Shown here in pieces: positions 25,633 through 35,273 of a stretch of 64,000 bases of DNA. Position numbers and translations under genes: made by a program. The stretch comes from Thalassospira profundimaris (GTDB lineage Bacteria > Pseudomonadota > Alphaproteobacteria > Rhodospirillales > Thalassospiraceae), in assembly GCF_003326795.1 (NCBI RefSeq), contig NZ_JPWI01000004.1, forward strand, positions 1-64,000. The letters are read 5' to 3'. The notes beneath the pieces were generated by a model that did not search any database, was not told the DNA's origin, and saw only the letters and a program-made list of their open reading frames with translations. The stretch's first letter is position 1, and every line of letters begins with the position of its first letter.

Positions 25633-26160
25633 ATGCGTCTGTCCTATCGCGGGGTAATGCCCACCATCGATGAAACTGCGTTTATTGCCCCGAATGCGAC
25701 AATTATCGGGGATGTTGAAATCGGGGCAGAGACCGGCATCTGGTTTGGCTGTGTTATTCGTGGTGACGTGCATGAAATCCGCATCGGATCACGTACCAAT
25801 ATTCAGGACCTGACGATGGTACATGTCGCGAAAGGCAAGTTCGGGACCTATATCGGTGATGATGTGACCATCGGCCATGCTGCGATTATTCATGCCTGCA
25901 CACTTGAAGACCGAAGCTTTGTCGGGATGGGGGCCACTGTGATGGATGGTTGTGTGATCGAGCAGGGCGGCATGCTTGGTGCCAATGCACTACTTGCACC
26001 GGGCAAGCGTATTCCGGCCGGGGAATTGTGGGCAGGTGTGCCGGCGCGCAAGGTGCGCGATCTGACACAGGAAGAGATCGAGTTCTTCAAGGTATCTGCT
26101 GATCGCTATGCCGATTTGGCGCAGGAATATGTAAAATCCATCCCGGAAGATCTGAAATAA
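25633..26160 (+). CDS. Gamma-carbonic anhydrase family protein
   Basis: This 175-residue left-handed beta-helix protein belongs to the gamma-carbonic anhydrase (YrdA/PaaY-like) family. Hexapeptide turns run from residue 15 to 140. The metal-site histidines are in MVHVAK and TIGHAAIIHAC. It would form a trimer and bind zinc or another metal; carbonic anhydrase activity is not guaranteed for this subgroup. The ATG follows an AAAGG site. It is a single gene. Confidence 0.92.
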   Translation: MRLSYRGVMPTIDETAFIAPNATIIGDVEIGAETGIWFGCVIRGDVHEIRIGSRTNIQDLTMVHVAKGKFGTYIGDDVTIGHAAIIHACTLEDRSFVGMGATVMDGCVIEQGGMLGANALLAPGKRIPAGELWAGVPARKVRDLTQEEIEFFKVSADRYADLAQEYVKSIPEDLK

Positions 26161-26353
26161 AGACTGCGGGACAAGGGGCGGTGCCAGGCATTTTCTTGCG
26201 CGGTTAAGTTGCAAAGTGGTTTGACGGCGCAAGGATTTTCTGCATCATTCAGCCCGGTTGCGAAAAGGGGATGCGTTCGCTCTCACATAATCAGGCATAA
26301 CCGATCATAAAAACAAAACGGTATGCCAAGGCGTAAAGAAGGCGTGGGAAAAT

Positions 26354-27160
26354 ATGGCGGCTCGGCATTTTATGCCAGGCATCGCAATGCTGTTTGTCTT
26401 GTTGTTCGGGGGGATGCAAACAAGCTTTGCTGAACCGATCAGTGACTGTACGCGCCCGTTGGTGATCCGTGCATCCGAGACCTATAGCCCGTTTAGTATC
26501 AAAGATGCGAACGGTATGGCTGCGGGCATTGACAACCAGTTCATCGCACGGGTTATGCGCGCCACGGGGTGCGAATTCCAGTTTGTTTTCATGCCCTGGA
26601 AACGGGCCCTTTATGCGATCGAACATGGCGATATCGATATTCTGCCATCGGCATCCTTTACCGAGGAACGTGCCAGATATGGATTGTTTTCGGTTCCCTA
26701 TCGCAATGACATCTTCGGGTTTGTGGTGCGCAAGGGGGACGCGCGACGCATCAAGCTGAGCAGTCTTGAAGATGTGGTGCGCCAGCAACTTGTGATCGGA
26801 TATGTGCGCGGCGCCTATCGCGGCGAGGCATTCAAGACATTCAGCGAAAACCCGGAAAATGCCCCCTATATCGCAGACGTATCGATGGCACCCCATGGCA
26901 CGCAGCTTTTGATGGCAAAGCGTATTGACCTCTTGTTGGGGCTTCCGGCGGCATATCTTGCGCAGGCCGAGGCGCTTGGTTTTAGTGGCGGGGTTGAAGA
27001 GCATCCGTTCATTCTGGCCAAAGAGCCAGTGCGGTTGATGTTCTCGTCCAAAACCATTTCGCCGCAGCTGGCCCGGAGATTATCAAACGCCATTACGCGT
27101 GAAACATTCACCGACAGCTATCACAGTCTTTTTGGAAATCAGAGTGTTAGCACCAATTAG
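26354..27160 (+). CDS. Periplasmic solute-binding protein, family 3 (PBPb), second copy
   Basis: This 268-residue protein has a signal peptide (MLFVLLFGGMQTSFA) and a type 2 binding-protein fold: LVIRASETYSPFSIKDANGMAAGIDNQFIARVM, FMPWKRALYAIEHGDIDILPSASFTEERARYGLFSVPYR. It belongs to the same broad family as the protein at 24606-25523 but is clearly diverged. Such orphan proteins lack transport partners and often bind amino acids or signals. Start ATG follows GTGGGAAAAT. Confidence 0.85.
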   Translation: MAARHFMPGIAMLFVLLFGGMQTSFAEPISDCTRPLVIRASETYSPFSIKDANGMAAGIDNQFIARVMRATGCEFQFVFMPWKRALYAIEHGDIDILPSASFTEERARYGLFSVPYRNDIFGFVVRKGDARRIKLSSLEDVVRQQLVIGYVRGAYRGEAFKTFSENPENAPYIADVSMAPHGTQLLMAKRIDLLLGLPAAYLAQAEALGFSGGVEEHPFILAKEPVRLMFSSKTISPQLARRLSNAITRETFTDSYHSLFGNQSVSTN

Positions 27161-27312
27161 CTCACACATCGATCTATGCTGTCTTGTGAAAGCAGATGGT
27201 CACCGGTTGATCCCGGTTGCGAAGTAAGCCGACTTGGTTTAGCAAGTTTCGATCTTCGACACTTAACGTGCCGTGCGCCACCACGCCCGGGCACAGGAAA
27301 TGGACCGGGAAT

Positions 27313-28212
27313 ATGACGCGTTGGCAGGCAAATGCCGTTATCGTCTTTGTGGCCCTGATTTGGGGCACGACTTTTGTCGTTCAGCACACAAGTATGGAAA
27401 ATATCGGCCCGCAATATTTTACGGGGGTGCGTTTTCTGCTTGGAACACTTGCAGTGTTGCCATTTGCACTTCGCGAGTTGCGCAAACTTGGTCGGGCCGG
27501 TCGTTCGCTTGATCGCGTAGATATCCTTGGCATGATCGCAACGGGCATTTCGATGTATCTTGCCAGTATTTTCCAGCAGATCGGCATCATGAGCACCACA
27601 GTGACCAATGCGGCGTTTCTGACCGCATTTTATGTGCCGACCGTGCCGGTTCTGGCCTATGTCGTGTTTCGCAGTCGTCCGCACTGGTCGGTCTGGCCGG
27701 GCGGGGCAATGTGCGTTTATGGTACCTATTTGCTGAGCGGCGGCGATCTAAGCGGACTTGGAAGCGGCGATTTGTGGGTCTTGGCCAGTGCCCTGTTCTG
27801 GGCAGTCCAGGTGGTTTTGATCGGGGTGATGGTCACGCGCACCAATGCGCCCGCGACTGTTGCTGCGACCCAGTTCTTTATTACCGGTCTCCTTGGCATG
27901 GCGATGGGGGCAATGACTGAAACATTCAGCATCGCCGACATTCAGAATGCCGGGTTTGAAATCCTGTATGCCGGGATCATGTCAGCCGGGGTGGCCTTTA
28001 CCCTTCAGGCTGTTGCCCAGAATTACACCGAGGCATCCGATGCCGCCATTATCATGAGCGCCGAGGCGGTCTTTGCTGCGATTGCCGGGGCATGGTTCCT
28101 TGGCGAACGTCTGGCGCCAGAGGAATATGCAGGCTGCGGTGTGATCCTTGCTGCGATCATTGCTGTTCAATTGTTGCCATTGATGCGGCGTCGACCGTCG
28201 ATTGCGATCTGA
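27313..28212 (+). CDS. EamA-family (DMT superfamily) transporter, second copy
   Basis: This 299-residue ten-helix inner-membrane exporter shows IVFVALIWGTTFVVQHTSM at helix 1, GVRFLLGTLAVLPFALRE and the second-half AEAVFAAIAGAWFLGERLAPEEYAGCGVILAAI. The substrate is unknown. The ATG at 27313 follows GGGAA; an upstream in-frame TTG at 27217 is not supported. It is unlike the first EamA protein in sequence, so this is not a recent duplication. Confidence 0.9.
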   Translation: MTRWQANAVIVFVALIWGTTFVVQHTSMENIGPQYFTGVRFLLGTLAVLPFALRELRKLGRAGRSLDRVDILGMIATGISMYLASIFQQIGIMSTTVTNAAFLTAFYVPTVPVLAYVVFRSRPHWSVWPGGAMCVYGTYLLSGGDLSGLGSGDLWVLASALFWAVQVVLIGVMVTRTNAPATVAATQFFITGLLGMAMGAMTETFSIADIQNAGFEILYAGIMSAGVAFTLQAVAQNYTEASDAAIIMSAEAVFAAIAGAWFLGERLAPEEYAGCGVILAAIIAVQLLPLMRRRPSIAI

Positions 28213-28246
28213 TTGGGAATATCCGAACGATTGAATTGATACATGA

Positions 28247-28282
28247 AATGGCAGGTCACTTAATTGACCTGCCATTGACTTT
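28247..28282 (+). terminator. Terminator after the second EamA gene
   Basis: AATGGCAGGTCA and TGACCTGCCATT pair perfectly around CTTAAT; GACTTTTATC follows. Confidence 0.75.
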
Positions 28283-28386
28283 TATCAAAGCAGGGTTCAA
28301 GTCTGTGGGTGTAAATGCGTTGCGTTCGCGATTGAGCTTCCTGCCGCGCCTCCATCAAATCCTGTGATCAGATCGAAGTACCTTTT

Positions 28387-29646
28387 ATGCGTCATCAGAA
28401 CACCCACCCATTCCGTTTCGCACTGATCGCGTCGGCGATGACTGTCGGCTTTGTCGCGTCAGCACGGGCTGAAAGCCCGGAAACCTTCCTGCATCGTCTT
28501 GCCGGACAAACGCCGGATATGGTGGAAGTGGCGAGTGCGGGGAACGCGCCCTTTGCCGATAAAGCGGCACTGGGCGAGGCGCTTTATTTCGATACCAATC
28601 TGTCGGCCAACCGTACACAGGCCTGTGCGACCTGTCATGAACCTTCGATGGCGTTCAAGGATCCACGCATGAATGTGGCCAATGGCGCCTTTTCTCTGGG
28701 GGACGATGGAAAAAGCCTTGGTGATCGAAATGCACCGATGGCAGCCTATGCGAAATTTTCACCGAAATTCCACGTGGGTGACGACGGCATTGCCGTCGGT
28801 GGCCAGTTCTGGGACGGGCGCGCAAGTGATCTTGCCGAACAGGCGGGTGGCCCGCCGCTTAACCCCATCGAAATGGGCATGAGTGACAAGGCAGGCGTGG
28901 TGGCGCGCCTTTTGGAAAATGACGACTATGTCGCCGGTTTCAAGGCGTTGTTTGGCGATGATATCTGGTCAGATAGTGACAAGGCCTATGGTGCCATGAC
29001 GCAGGCGATTGCGGCTTTTGAGCAAGGCGATGACTTTGCGCCGTTTGACAGCAAATATGACCGTTTCCTGCGCGGTGAATATAAAATGACTCCGGAGGAA
29101 GAACTTGGACGGGTTCTGTTCTTCTCGCAGCAGTTCACCAACTGCAATACCTGTCATATGCTCAAGACCAGCCCGACCGCCGAGGGGGAGACATTCACCA
29201 ATTATCAGTTCCACAATATCGGCGTGCCGCGCAACATTGCCACGCGCAAGGCCGTTGGAAAGGATACCGCCTTTACCGATAACGGGCTTCTGGACAATCC
29301 GGCGATTGATGATCCGGCCTATCGCGGCAAATACAAAACCCCGTCACTGCGTAATGTCGCAATCACGGGGCCTTATATGCATAACGGTGTGTTTGCGGAT
29401 CTGGAAACCGTGGTGCGGTTCTATAACAAATATAACAGCAAGGCCAAAGCCAACCAGACCAACCCGGAAACCGGCAAGCCGTGGGGCGCGCCCGAAGTTT
29501 CCGATACCATCTCGATAAAGGAGCTAGAGCAGGGTGATGCTCTTGATGACCAGCGCATCAAGGCTGTTGTTGCCTTCCTCAAGACCTTGACTGATGCACG
29601 ATATGAACCGCTTTTGGTCGAACACGAAAAAGCAGCCGCCAATTAG
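28387..29646 (+). CDS. Di-haem cytochrome c peroxidase family protein
   Basis: This 419-residue periplasmic protein has a signal peptide cleaved near ARAE and two c-type haem motifs, CATCH (about residue 78) and CNTCH (about 257), giving the two-domain layout of bacterial CcpA/MauG peroxidases. TPSLRNVAITGPYMHNGVFADLETVVRFYN is the family hallmark near the C-terminus. It would reduce hydrogen peroxide with electrons from small c-type carriers, though MauG-like oxidation is also possible. It ends in a 4-base stop-codon overlap with the convergent dehydrogenase gene. Confidence 0.92.
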   Translation: MRHQNTHPFRFALIASAMTVGFVASARAESPETFLHRLAGQTPDMVEVASAGNAPFADKAALGEALYFDTNLSANRTQACATCHEPSMAFKDPRMNVANGAFSLGDDGKSLGDRNAPMAAYAKFSPKFHVGDDGIAVGGQFWDGRASDLAEQAGGPPLNPIEMGMSDKAGVVARLLENDDYVAGFKALFGDDIWSDSDKAYGAMTQAIAAFEQGDDFAPFDSKYDRFLRGEYKMTPEEELGRVLFFSQQFTNCNTCHMLKTSPTAEGETFTNYQFHNIGVPRNIATRKAVGKDTAFTDNGLLDNPAIDDPAYRGKYKTPSLRNVAITGPYMHNGVFADLETVVRFYNKYNSKAKANQTNPETGKPWGAPEVSDTISIKELEQGDALDDQRIKAVVAFLKTLTDARYEPLLVEHEKAAAN

Positions 29647-30515
29647 GGCTTGAGCGTTTCGATCACCGCACTTTGCGCAAGGTCGCCAAAACCGGCCCGG
29701 CTGGCAGTTTCGAAGACATCGTATGCTGCCTGTCCGACCGGGACAGAAATGCCATATTCTTTGGTCATGGCAAGCGCATAGGATGCATCCTTTGCCCGAA
29801 GTGCCGTGGTGAAATGGATCCCCTCATGGTGGTTTCCGCTAATCATGCCCGGTACGGTTACAAGTCCCGACCCGCTGGCATTCGCGCCAATTGAAAATGT
29901 TTCGGCCACGGTTGCACCGTCCAATCCGGCCTTCTGGGCAACCGCCACCAATTCAGCCGCAGCGGCAATATGAACTGCGCCCAGCAAATTATGCATCAGT
30001 TTGTAAACCGTTCCTGACCCTACCGGGCCGAAATGCACGATCCGTTTGCCTGTGTCCTCAAGGATCGGCCGGATGCGGTCAAGATCGGCCGGTTCCGTGC
30101 CGATCAAAAATATCGTGTTGCCAGCTTCGATGTCGGCGGGAATACCCGTGACAGGTGCGTCGATATAGGTATGTCCGGCATTTGAAACCGTCCTGGCAAG
30201 ATCAAGCACAAAGGCATGCGAAAGGGTGGAGCATTCAATGGCGATTGTCCCGGGGCTCATTGCCTCAAGCGCGCCGTCATCACCAAGCCACACGGCTTTT
30301 GCGGCTTTGTCGTCTGCCATGAATGAAATGATGGTATCGACGCCGGTGGCGGCAAGTGCAGGGGTGGCGCAGGCAACTGCACCCAGTGCGACCAGCGGTT
30401 CAAGCTTGTCCGGGCTGCGGTTCCAGACCTGTATCTGATAGCCTTTGGAAAGAAGGCGTTTGATCATGGCGGCGGCCATGCGACCTGCGCCGAGAAAACC
30501 GATTTTCTGTGTCAT
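29643..30515 (-). CDS. NAD(P)-dependent 3-hydroxyisobutyrate dehydrogenase-family protein
   Basis: This 290-residue beta-hydroxyacid dehydrogenase has the dinucleotide loop IGFLGAGRMAAAMIKRLL, the DAPVTGIPADIEAGN substrate segment (DxPVxG) and the catalytic Lys in GSGTVYKLMHNLL. The substrate (3-hydroxyisobutyrate, tartronate semialdehyde, or succinic semialdehyde as in GLYR enzymes) cannot be settled from sequence. No strong ribosome site precedes the ATG. Its stop overlaps that of the convergent peroxidase gene. Confidence 0.9.
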   Translation of the reverse strand: MTQKIGFLGAGRMAAAMIKRLLSKGYQIQVWNRSPDKLEPLVALGAVACATPALAATGVDTIISFMADDKAAKAVWLGDDGALEAMSPGTIAIECSTLSHAFVLDLARTVSNAGHTYIDAPVTGIPADIEAGNTIFLIGTEPADLDRIRPILEDTGKRIVHFGPVGSGTVYKLMHNLLGAVHIAAAAELVAVAQKAGLDGATVAETFSIGANASGSGLVTVPGMISGNHHEGIHFTTALRAKDASYALAMTKEYGISVPVGQAAYDVFETASRAGFGDLAQSAVIETLKP

Positions 30516-30600
30516 GTGCGTTGCTTTTAACTGGTAAATGTTTTCCGATGGTTTCGCAAAGATCGTGCGCAGTCAATTGATTACCCGGCGGGAAGCTGAA

Positions 30601-31428
30601 GTGCAAAGAAACACCACCTGTTTAAATGTAATCGCCGTCCTGGGTACACTTCTGATGTACGGATGTGGCTGGAGGGCAAACAGTTCTGATACTGCGTCTT
30701 ATCGCATGATCCCGCTTGTGCCTGATCCGGACGGAGAAAAGCATTGTTCACAGGATTAAAAATGGTGCGTGCAGCTTGCCCAGGATGCCGACACGGGAGG
30801 CGTTTTGGTTTCCGTCACACGGGATGGTAAACCGGGCCGCGAACGGACACTGGCTTATGATATCCTGACTGATGCCGATTCCTTCGGCGCGACAGATCGC
30901 GAAGTTTGGCCGTTTCTGACCACGGCTTCCGACAGGTCAGCCGATGTTCTTGTCGGGGTGATCAGTGCCGTCAATGTTGGCTATTCCGGTGGCGGTACCG
31001 AGGCGCATTTTCTTGACGTGATCAGGCTGGATGCAGGTGACGGTCCGTCGTTATCGACAAACCCGGTTGTCCTGTCGGTGCCAATTGGTGCGGTGAAAAT
31101 GATCCGGGCCTGTTTTAGCGAAGCCGACATCCAGAAGCGCCGGGATGTCTGCCGCGACGAATATCGGTTTGCGGCCGATATTCGTTTGAGCCACCACGGG
31201 ATGGTTGGTTTGCCAGAGATCGAATATGCAAGCAGGGCAACGGCATTTCCCGCGACCGCATCGCTTGATCAGGATTCAACGCAGTTGCCAGGCTTGCGAG
31301 ATGAAGACCTTGTGGAAAGGGTCGATGAAAGATGCAGTTTTGACCGTATCTTTCGGTTTGATGTCGCAAACGGGCGTTATGAACCGGATGTGCGGTTGCC
31401 CGACTGCGACGACTATCTGATGCCTTAG
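30601..31428 (+). pseudogene. Lipoprotein gene interrupted by an in-frame TAA
   Basis: One continuous frame runs from the GTG at 30601 (after GGGAAG) to 31428 with a single TAA at 30757-30759. The first part has a lipoprotein signal ending in LLMYGC; the second has no signal, no good start, and continues smoothly (QD, stop, KWCVQLAQDADTGG). The product would be about 274 residues, with a lipid anchor and a mature domain of unknown family containing several Cys. The simplest reading is a nonsense mutation in a secreted lipoprotein; a sequencing error or a restart at the GTG of 30769 cannot be excluded. Confidence 0.7.
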
Positions 31429-31468
31429 GGGACAAATAGCCGTCGCCGGGGCGTGTGCTGGTTTTGGA

Positions 31469-33271
31469 TTATGACAGGGTGACTTTTACATATTCACCCG
31501 GTGCCGGGCCAAGCACCTTGAGCTTGCCGTCACCTTCCTTGCGCGCCGGGACCTTGCCGCCGGAGCGGCGGCTGATCCAGTTCTGCCAGTCCGTCCACCA
31601 TGACCCTTCGTGCTGGGTGGCCTTGGCCATCCAGTCATCGGGGTTGGCGGGCGTACGGTTATAGGTCCAGTAGCAATATTTCTTGGCCGCAGGCGGATTG
31701 ACCACGCCGGCAATATGGCCCGACGCGGACAGGACAAATTTCACCTGTCCGGACATCAATTGCGTTCCGGCATAGGTCGCCTGCCAGGGCGCGATATGGT
31801 CTTCGCGGGTCGACAGGAAGTAAACCGGGATCTTGATATCGCGCAGGTCAATCGGCTGACCGAGAATCGAGATGCCGCCCGGTTCGCGCAACAGGTTCTT
31901 GTTATACATGTTGCGCAAATAGAAGCTGTGCATGGCCTTGGGCATGCGGGTGGAATCGGAATTCCAGTACAGCAGGTCAAACGGGAAGGGATCCTTGCCC
32001 AGCATGTAATTTGATACGACAAAGGACCAGATCAGGTCATTGGCACGCAGCATATTAAACGACATCGACATATCCCGGCCATCGAGATAGCCCTCCTTGG
32101 ACATGTTGCGTTCAAGGCTTTCGATCTGTTCGTCATCTACAAAGACCGAAAGTTCACCCGGCTTTTCAAAATCGGTGAGTGTTGTAAAGAACGTCGCCGA
32201 TTTGATCCGCTCGTCACCGGTCTTGGCCATATAGGCAAGGGTGGAGCTAAGAAGTGTGCCGCCCAGACAATAGCCAATGGCGTTGATCTCAGTTTCACCG
32301 GTGGCCTGTTCGATCATGTCGAGCGCCGCAAGCACGCCTTCCTTGGCGTAATCTTCGAACGACTTTTCGGCAAGTTTGCTGTCAGGATTGACCCACGACA
32401 GGACAAATACGGTATGCCCCTGATCAACCGCCCATTTGATGAAGGAATTTTCCGGGCGCAGATCAAGGATGTAATATTTGTTGATCCATGGTGGAACGAT
32501 CATCAGCGGGCGTTTGGCGACCTGATCGGTGCTGGGACTGTATTGCAGCAATTCCATCAAGGGCGTTCTGCCGATCACCGATCCCTTGCTGGTGGCGACA
32601 TTTTCCCCGATCTTGAAGGCATCAAGATCCGTCATGCGGATTTGCAGCTTGCCCTTGCCACGTTCAAGATCGCCTAAAAGATTCTGCAAGCCCTTGAGCA
32701 GGTTTTCGCCACCGGTTTCGATGGTGGTGCGCAGAACTTCCGGATTGGTCATCAGGAAGTTGGTTGGCGAAATCGCATCGACAAACTGGCGGGTATAGAA
32801 TTCGACTTTCTGGGCGGTCTTGTCGTCCAGCCCGTCAACATCATGGACCAGATTCTGCATCCATTGCGACGAAAGCAAATAGGACTGCTTGATGTAATCA
32901 AACAGTTCGTTGTTTTCCCATGCCTCGTCCCGGAAGCGACGGTCACCCTTTTGGGGTGTGACGACCGGTTCGGATTCTTCGCCCAGCATGCGCAAGGTGG
33001 TGTTGTGCCACAGCGTATAATATTGCTGCCAAAGTTCCATCTGGGCTTCGACCAGCTTGGCCGGATTTTGCATGATATGGGTGGTCAGTTCGGCAAATGC
33101 CGACCCGATATTGAGCGGATCCGGGTCCGAGATTTCCGGGTCTTCTGCCTGTTTTGCAAGAAATTCAGACACAAGTCGTTGACTTCTCTCGGCAATTTCT
33201 GCCATTGCTGCAGATAGTTTTTCGGGATCCGGGTGCGTGATTTCGGTTTCGATGGCCTGTTGATCGCTCAT
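31469..33271 (-). CDS. phaC: Class I poly(3-hydroxyalkanoate) synthase
   Basis: PhaC (600 aa) polymerises hydroxyacyl-CoA into storage polyester on PHA granules. The alpha/beta-hydrolase core has the lipase-like box GYCLGGTLL with the nucleophile Cys, the general Asp in STREDHIAPW and the His in SASGHIAGVVNPP. The N-terminal helical region and FAELTTHIMQNPAKLVEAQMELWQQY are typical of class I enzymes. The start at MSDQQAIE follows AAGGGAAT; the longer frame to 33346 is unsupported. phaA, phaB and phasin genes are not adjacent. Confidence 0.96.
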   Translation of the reverse strand: MSDQQAIETEITHPDPEKLSAAMAEIAERSQRLVSEFLAKQAEDPEISDPDPLNIGSAFAELTTHIMQNPAKLVEAQMELWQQYYTLWHNTTLRMLGEESEPVVTPQKGDRRFRDEAWENNELFDYIKQSYLLSSQWMQNLVHDVDGLDDKTAQKVEFYTRQFVDAISPTNFLMTNPEVLRTTIETGGENLLKGLQNLLGDLERGKGKLQIRMTDLDAFKIGENVATSKGSVIGRTPLMELLQYSPSTDQVAKRPLMIVPPWINKYYILDLRPENSFIKWAVDQGHTVFVLSWVNPDSKLAEKSFEDYAKEGVLAALDMIEQATGETEINAIGYCLGGTLLSSTLAYMAKTGDERIKSATFFTTLTDFEKPGELSVFVDDEQIESLERNMSKEGYLDGRDMSMSFNMLRANDLIWSFVVSNYMLGKDPFPFDLLYWNSDSTRMPKAMHSFYLRNMYNKNLLREPGGISILGQPIDLRDIKIPVYFLSTREDHIAPWQATYAGTQLMSGQVKFVLSASGHIAGVVNPPAAKKYCYWTYNRTPANPDDWMAKATQHEGSWWTDWQNWISRRSGGKVPARKEGDGKLKVLGPAPGEYVKVTLS

Positions 33272-33532
33272 GGGGCATTCCCTTATGATACCGCCGCAGA
33301 TACTCGGTGACTTCAAAACGTTTTGGGCTTCTTTGCAATATCGCAAGACTTTTAGCGTTTTATGTGTTCGGTATCTGAAAGGCGCTCCGGGTTGAAACTC
33401 TGCTTGATCCCAAGCTTATCATGGTCTTAGCCTAGCGCGTCGCCAAGGGGTAGTACAAGAATTATAAGGTGACGTTTCTGCGGATATTTTAACGCAAGGG
33501 TCATCCAACTGAATTTGGAGCAGCGAAAACAA

Positions 33533-34897
33533 ATGGGCGTTCTGAAATCGACGACAGGGCAGTGGTCGTGGCAGGAAACTGCAAGGGGGAAGCTGCGGAT
33601 GGTTCTGCAGACCGGCTCTGCGCTGGCGGTGGTGCTGACTTTGGGCGCATGTTCCTCTGTTCCTGATGCCATCAATCCGGTCGAATGGGGGAAGTCGGTC
33701 GGGGACATGTTTGACGGCGATGACGAAACCGCCGGTGCCAAATCCGGGGAAGCGATTCCCGGTGAAGATGGCGAATATCCGAATCTTTCCGATACCCCGA
33801 ACAAGCCGATTGTTACTGGTGATGCCGAACGCGATGCGCTGATCGCTGGTCTTGCTGCTGATCGCGCCAATGCACAATATTCCCAGTCTGGCCGCCGTCA
33901 AAGCAGCCCGCCGGTCAATGCTCTTGAAGCCGCGCCGCAAGTAACCGCTGCCCAGCCGGTTATTGCTCCGGCGCCGACCACCCCGGTTACGACCAGTGCT
34001 ATGGCTTCGACGACGTCGGCTTCTGCTGCGACGACCGCTGCAACAACCAGTGCCGTTACTTCGGCACCGACCGGCTCGTCAATCGCCGATGAATGGAATG
34101 CCAAGTCGCCTGTATCCGGTCCGGTTCCAACCCCGGAACCGGCACCTGAACGCCCGGCAGTGATTGCCGGTGCCGCCGCCGGTGGTGCTGCAGTTGCAGG
34201 GGCATCGGGCGGTTCTGCTGCTGATGCGCGCGCCCAGCAGCTTGCTGCCTATGAGGCTGCCCAGAAGTCGTCAGGTGATCCGGTGATGGATCAGTATCAG
34301 CGTCGCCTTGCCGAAGGTCAGGGCGTCTTTGCCGATGAACCCGGTGTTGCGGTCGATTCCGGTCAGGGATTTGACTATTCGCTTTATTCCGATAACGGGT
34401 CGGTCATTGTCGATGAAAGCCAGCTTGGCGGCAGTGCCCCGGTCTATGGCGAATCCGGCATGGTCGATATGACCGTGACCAATGATGCGCTTGCCGCGCG
34501 TCTTGGTGTCGGTTCCGTTGACCAGTTGCCGCCGGCCATTAACGGCATGCAGATCGCCCAGATCCAGTTCGCCCATGGTTCGACCAATCTTGGCGGAACC
34601 GACAATGCCGTCCTGCAACAGGTTGCAAGCACCTGGCAGCAGACGGGCGGGGTTCTGCGCATCATCGGTCACGCGTCGATGCGCACCGGCAATATGTCGC
34701 TTGAACAGCATCAGGCGGTGAACCGTCGTGTGTCCGAAGGTCGTGCATCCTCGGTCGTCTCACGCCTGTTGGCGATGGGTGTCAGCCCGAATGCGATCTT
34801 TGTCGGTGCCGACGGCTCAGCTGATCCGCGTTATTACGAAGGTGTTCCGGCAGGTGAAGCCGGGAACCGTCGTGTCGAAATCTATCTGGATTACTGA
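33533..34897 (+). CDS. OmpA-family protein with long low-complexity linker
   Basis: This 454-residue envelope protein has a hydrophobic leader ending in VLTLGAC, a probable lipobox. A long Ala/Thr/Ser/Pro-rich linker (about 125-240) leads to a C-terminal OmpA-like domain (about 340-454) with IQFAHGSTNLGGTD, IGHASMRTGNMSLEQHQAVNRRVSEGRAS and AGNRRVEIYLDY. It probably bridges the outer membrane and peptidoglycan. Three starts compete: TTG 33515, ATG 33533 and ATG 33599. The last has the best ribosome site (AAGGGGGA) but lacks a basic n-region, so 33533 is listed. Confidence 0.88.
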   Translation: MGVLKSTTGQWSWQETARGKLRMVLQTGSALAVVLTLGACSSVPDAINPVEWGKSVGDMFDGDDETAGAKSGEAIPGEDGEYPNLSDTPNKPIVTGDAERDALIAGLAADRANAQYSQSGRRQSSPPVNALEAAPQVTAAQPVIAPAPTTPVTTSAMASTTSASAATTAATTSAVTSAPTGSSIADEWNAKSPVSGPVPTPEPAPERPAVIAGAAAGGAAVAGASGGSAADARAQQLAAYEAAQKSSGDPVMDQYQRRLAEGQGVFADEPGVAVDSGQGFDYSLYSDNGSVIVDESQLGGSAPVYGESGMVDMTVTNDALAARLGVGSVDQLPPAINGMQIAQIQFAHGSTNLGGTDNAVLQQVASTWQQTGGVLRIIGHASMRTGNMSLEQHQAVNRRVSEGRASSVVSRLLAMGVSPNAIFVGADGSADPRYYEGVPAGEAGNRRVEIYLDY

Positions 34898-35273
34898 TCG
34901 CCACTGGCAAGGTGATCGATTGAACATGGTGTCTGGCAGACTTGCCGGGTGACGCTTTTGGCAGCGCGAAGGGAGAAATCCTTTCGCGCTGTTGTCGTTT
35001 CAAGACGGTTTTGGCTATGACGCCTGCAAGGGCGCGATTAATCCTGAATTTCGGAAATATTGCCGAATTTGCGCCGTCGGTTTGCCGCAAACGCGAATTA
35101 ACCATGGATCGGGCGCATTAATTCGTTGAGTATGATTTCCATAAAAGGTACATCCTTCGAATTGTACGCTTCTTCGGGCCTGTTTTGATGGCTCAAACGC
35201 AATTTTCGTGAATTCGACGATGTGCTTTTCGCATAAAATTCGAAATTCGGCAATTTGATGAGGATGTAGGATA
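34898..35273. other. Intergenic region before the aminotransferase
   Basis: About 375 bp. A stem of about ten pairs (CAGCGCGAAG / CTTTCGCGCTG, 34962-34991) with a GTTGTCGTTT tail probably ends the OmpA-family gene. The rest is AT-rich and holds the promoter of the aminotransferase-hom-glpX stretch. No coding sequence is supported. Confidence 0.5.

Noticed and set aside
30769-31428. Independent gene starting at GTG 30769
   Set aside because: It is in the same frame as the upstream lipoprotein segment with one stop between, lacks a signal peptide and has a poor ribosome site.
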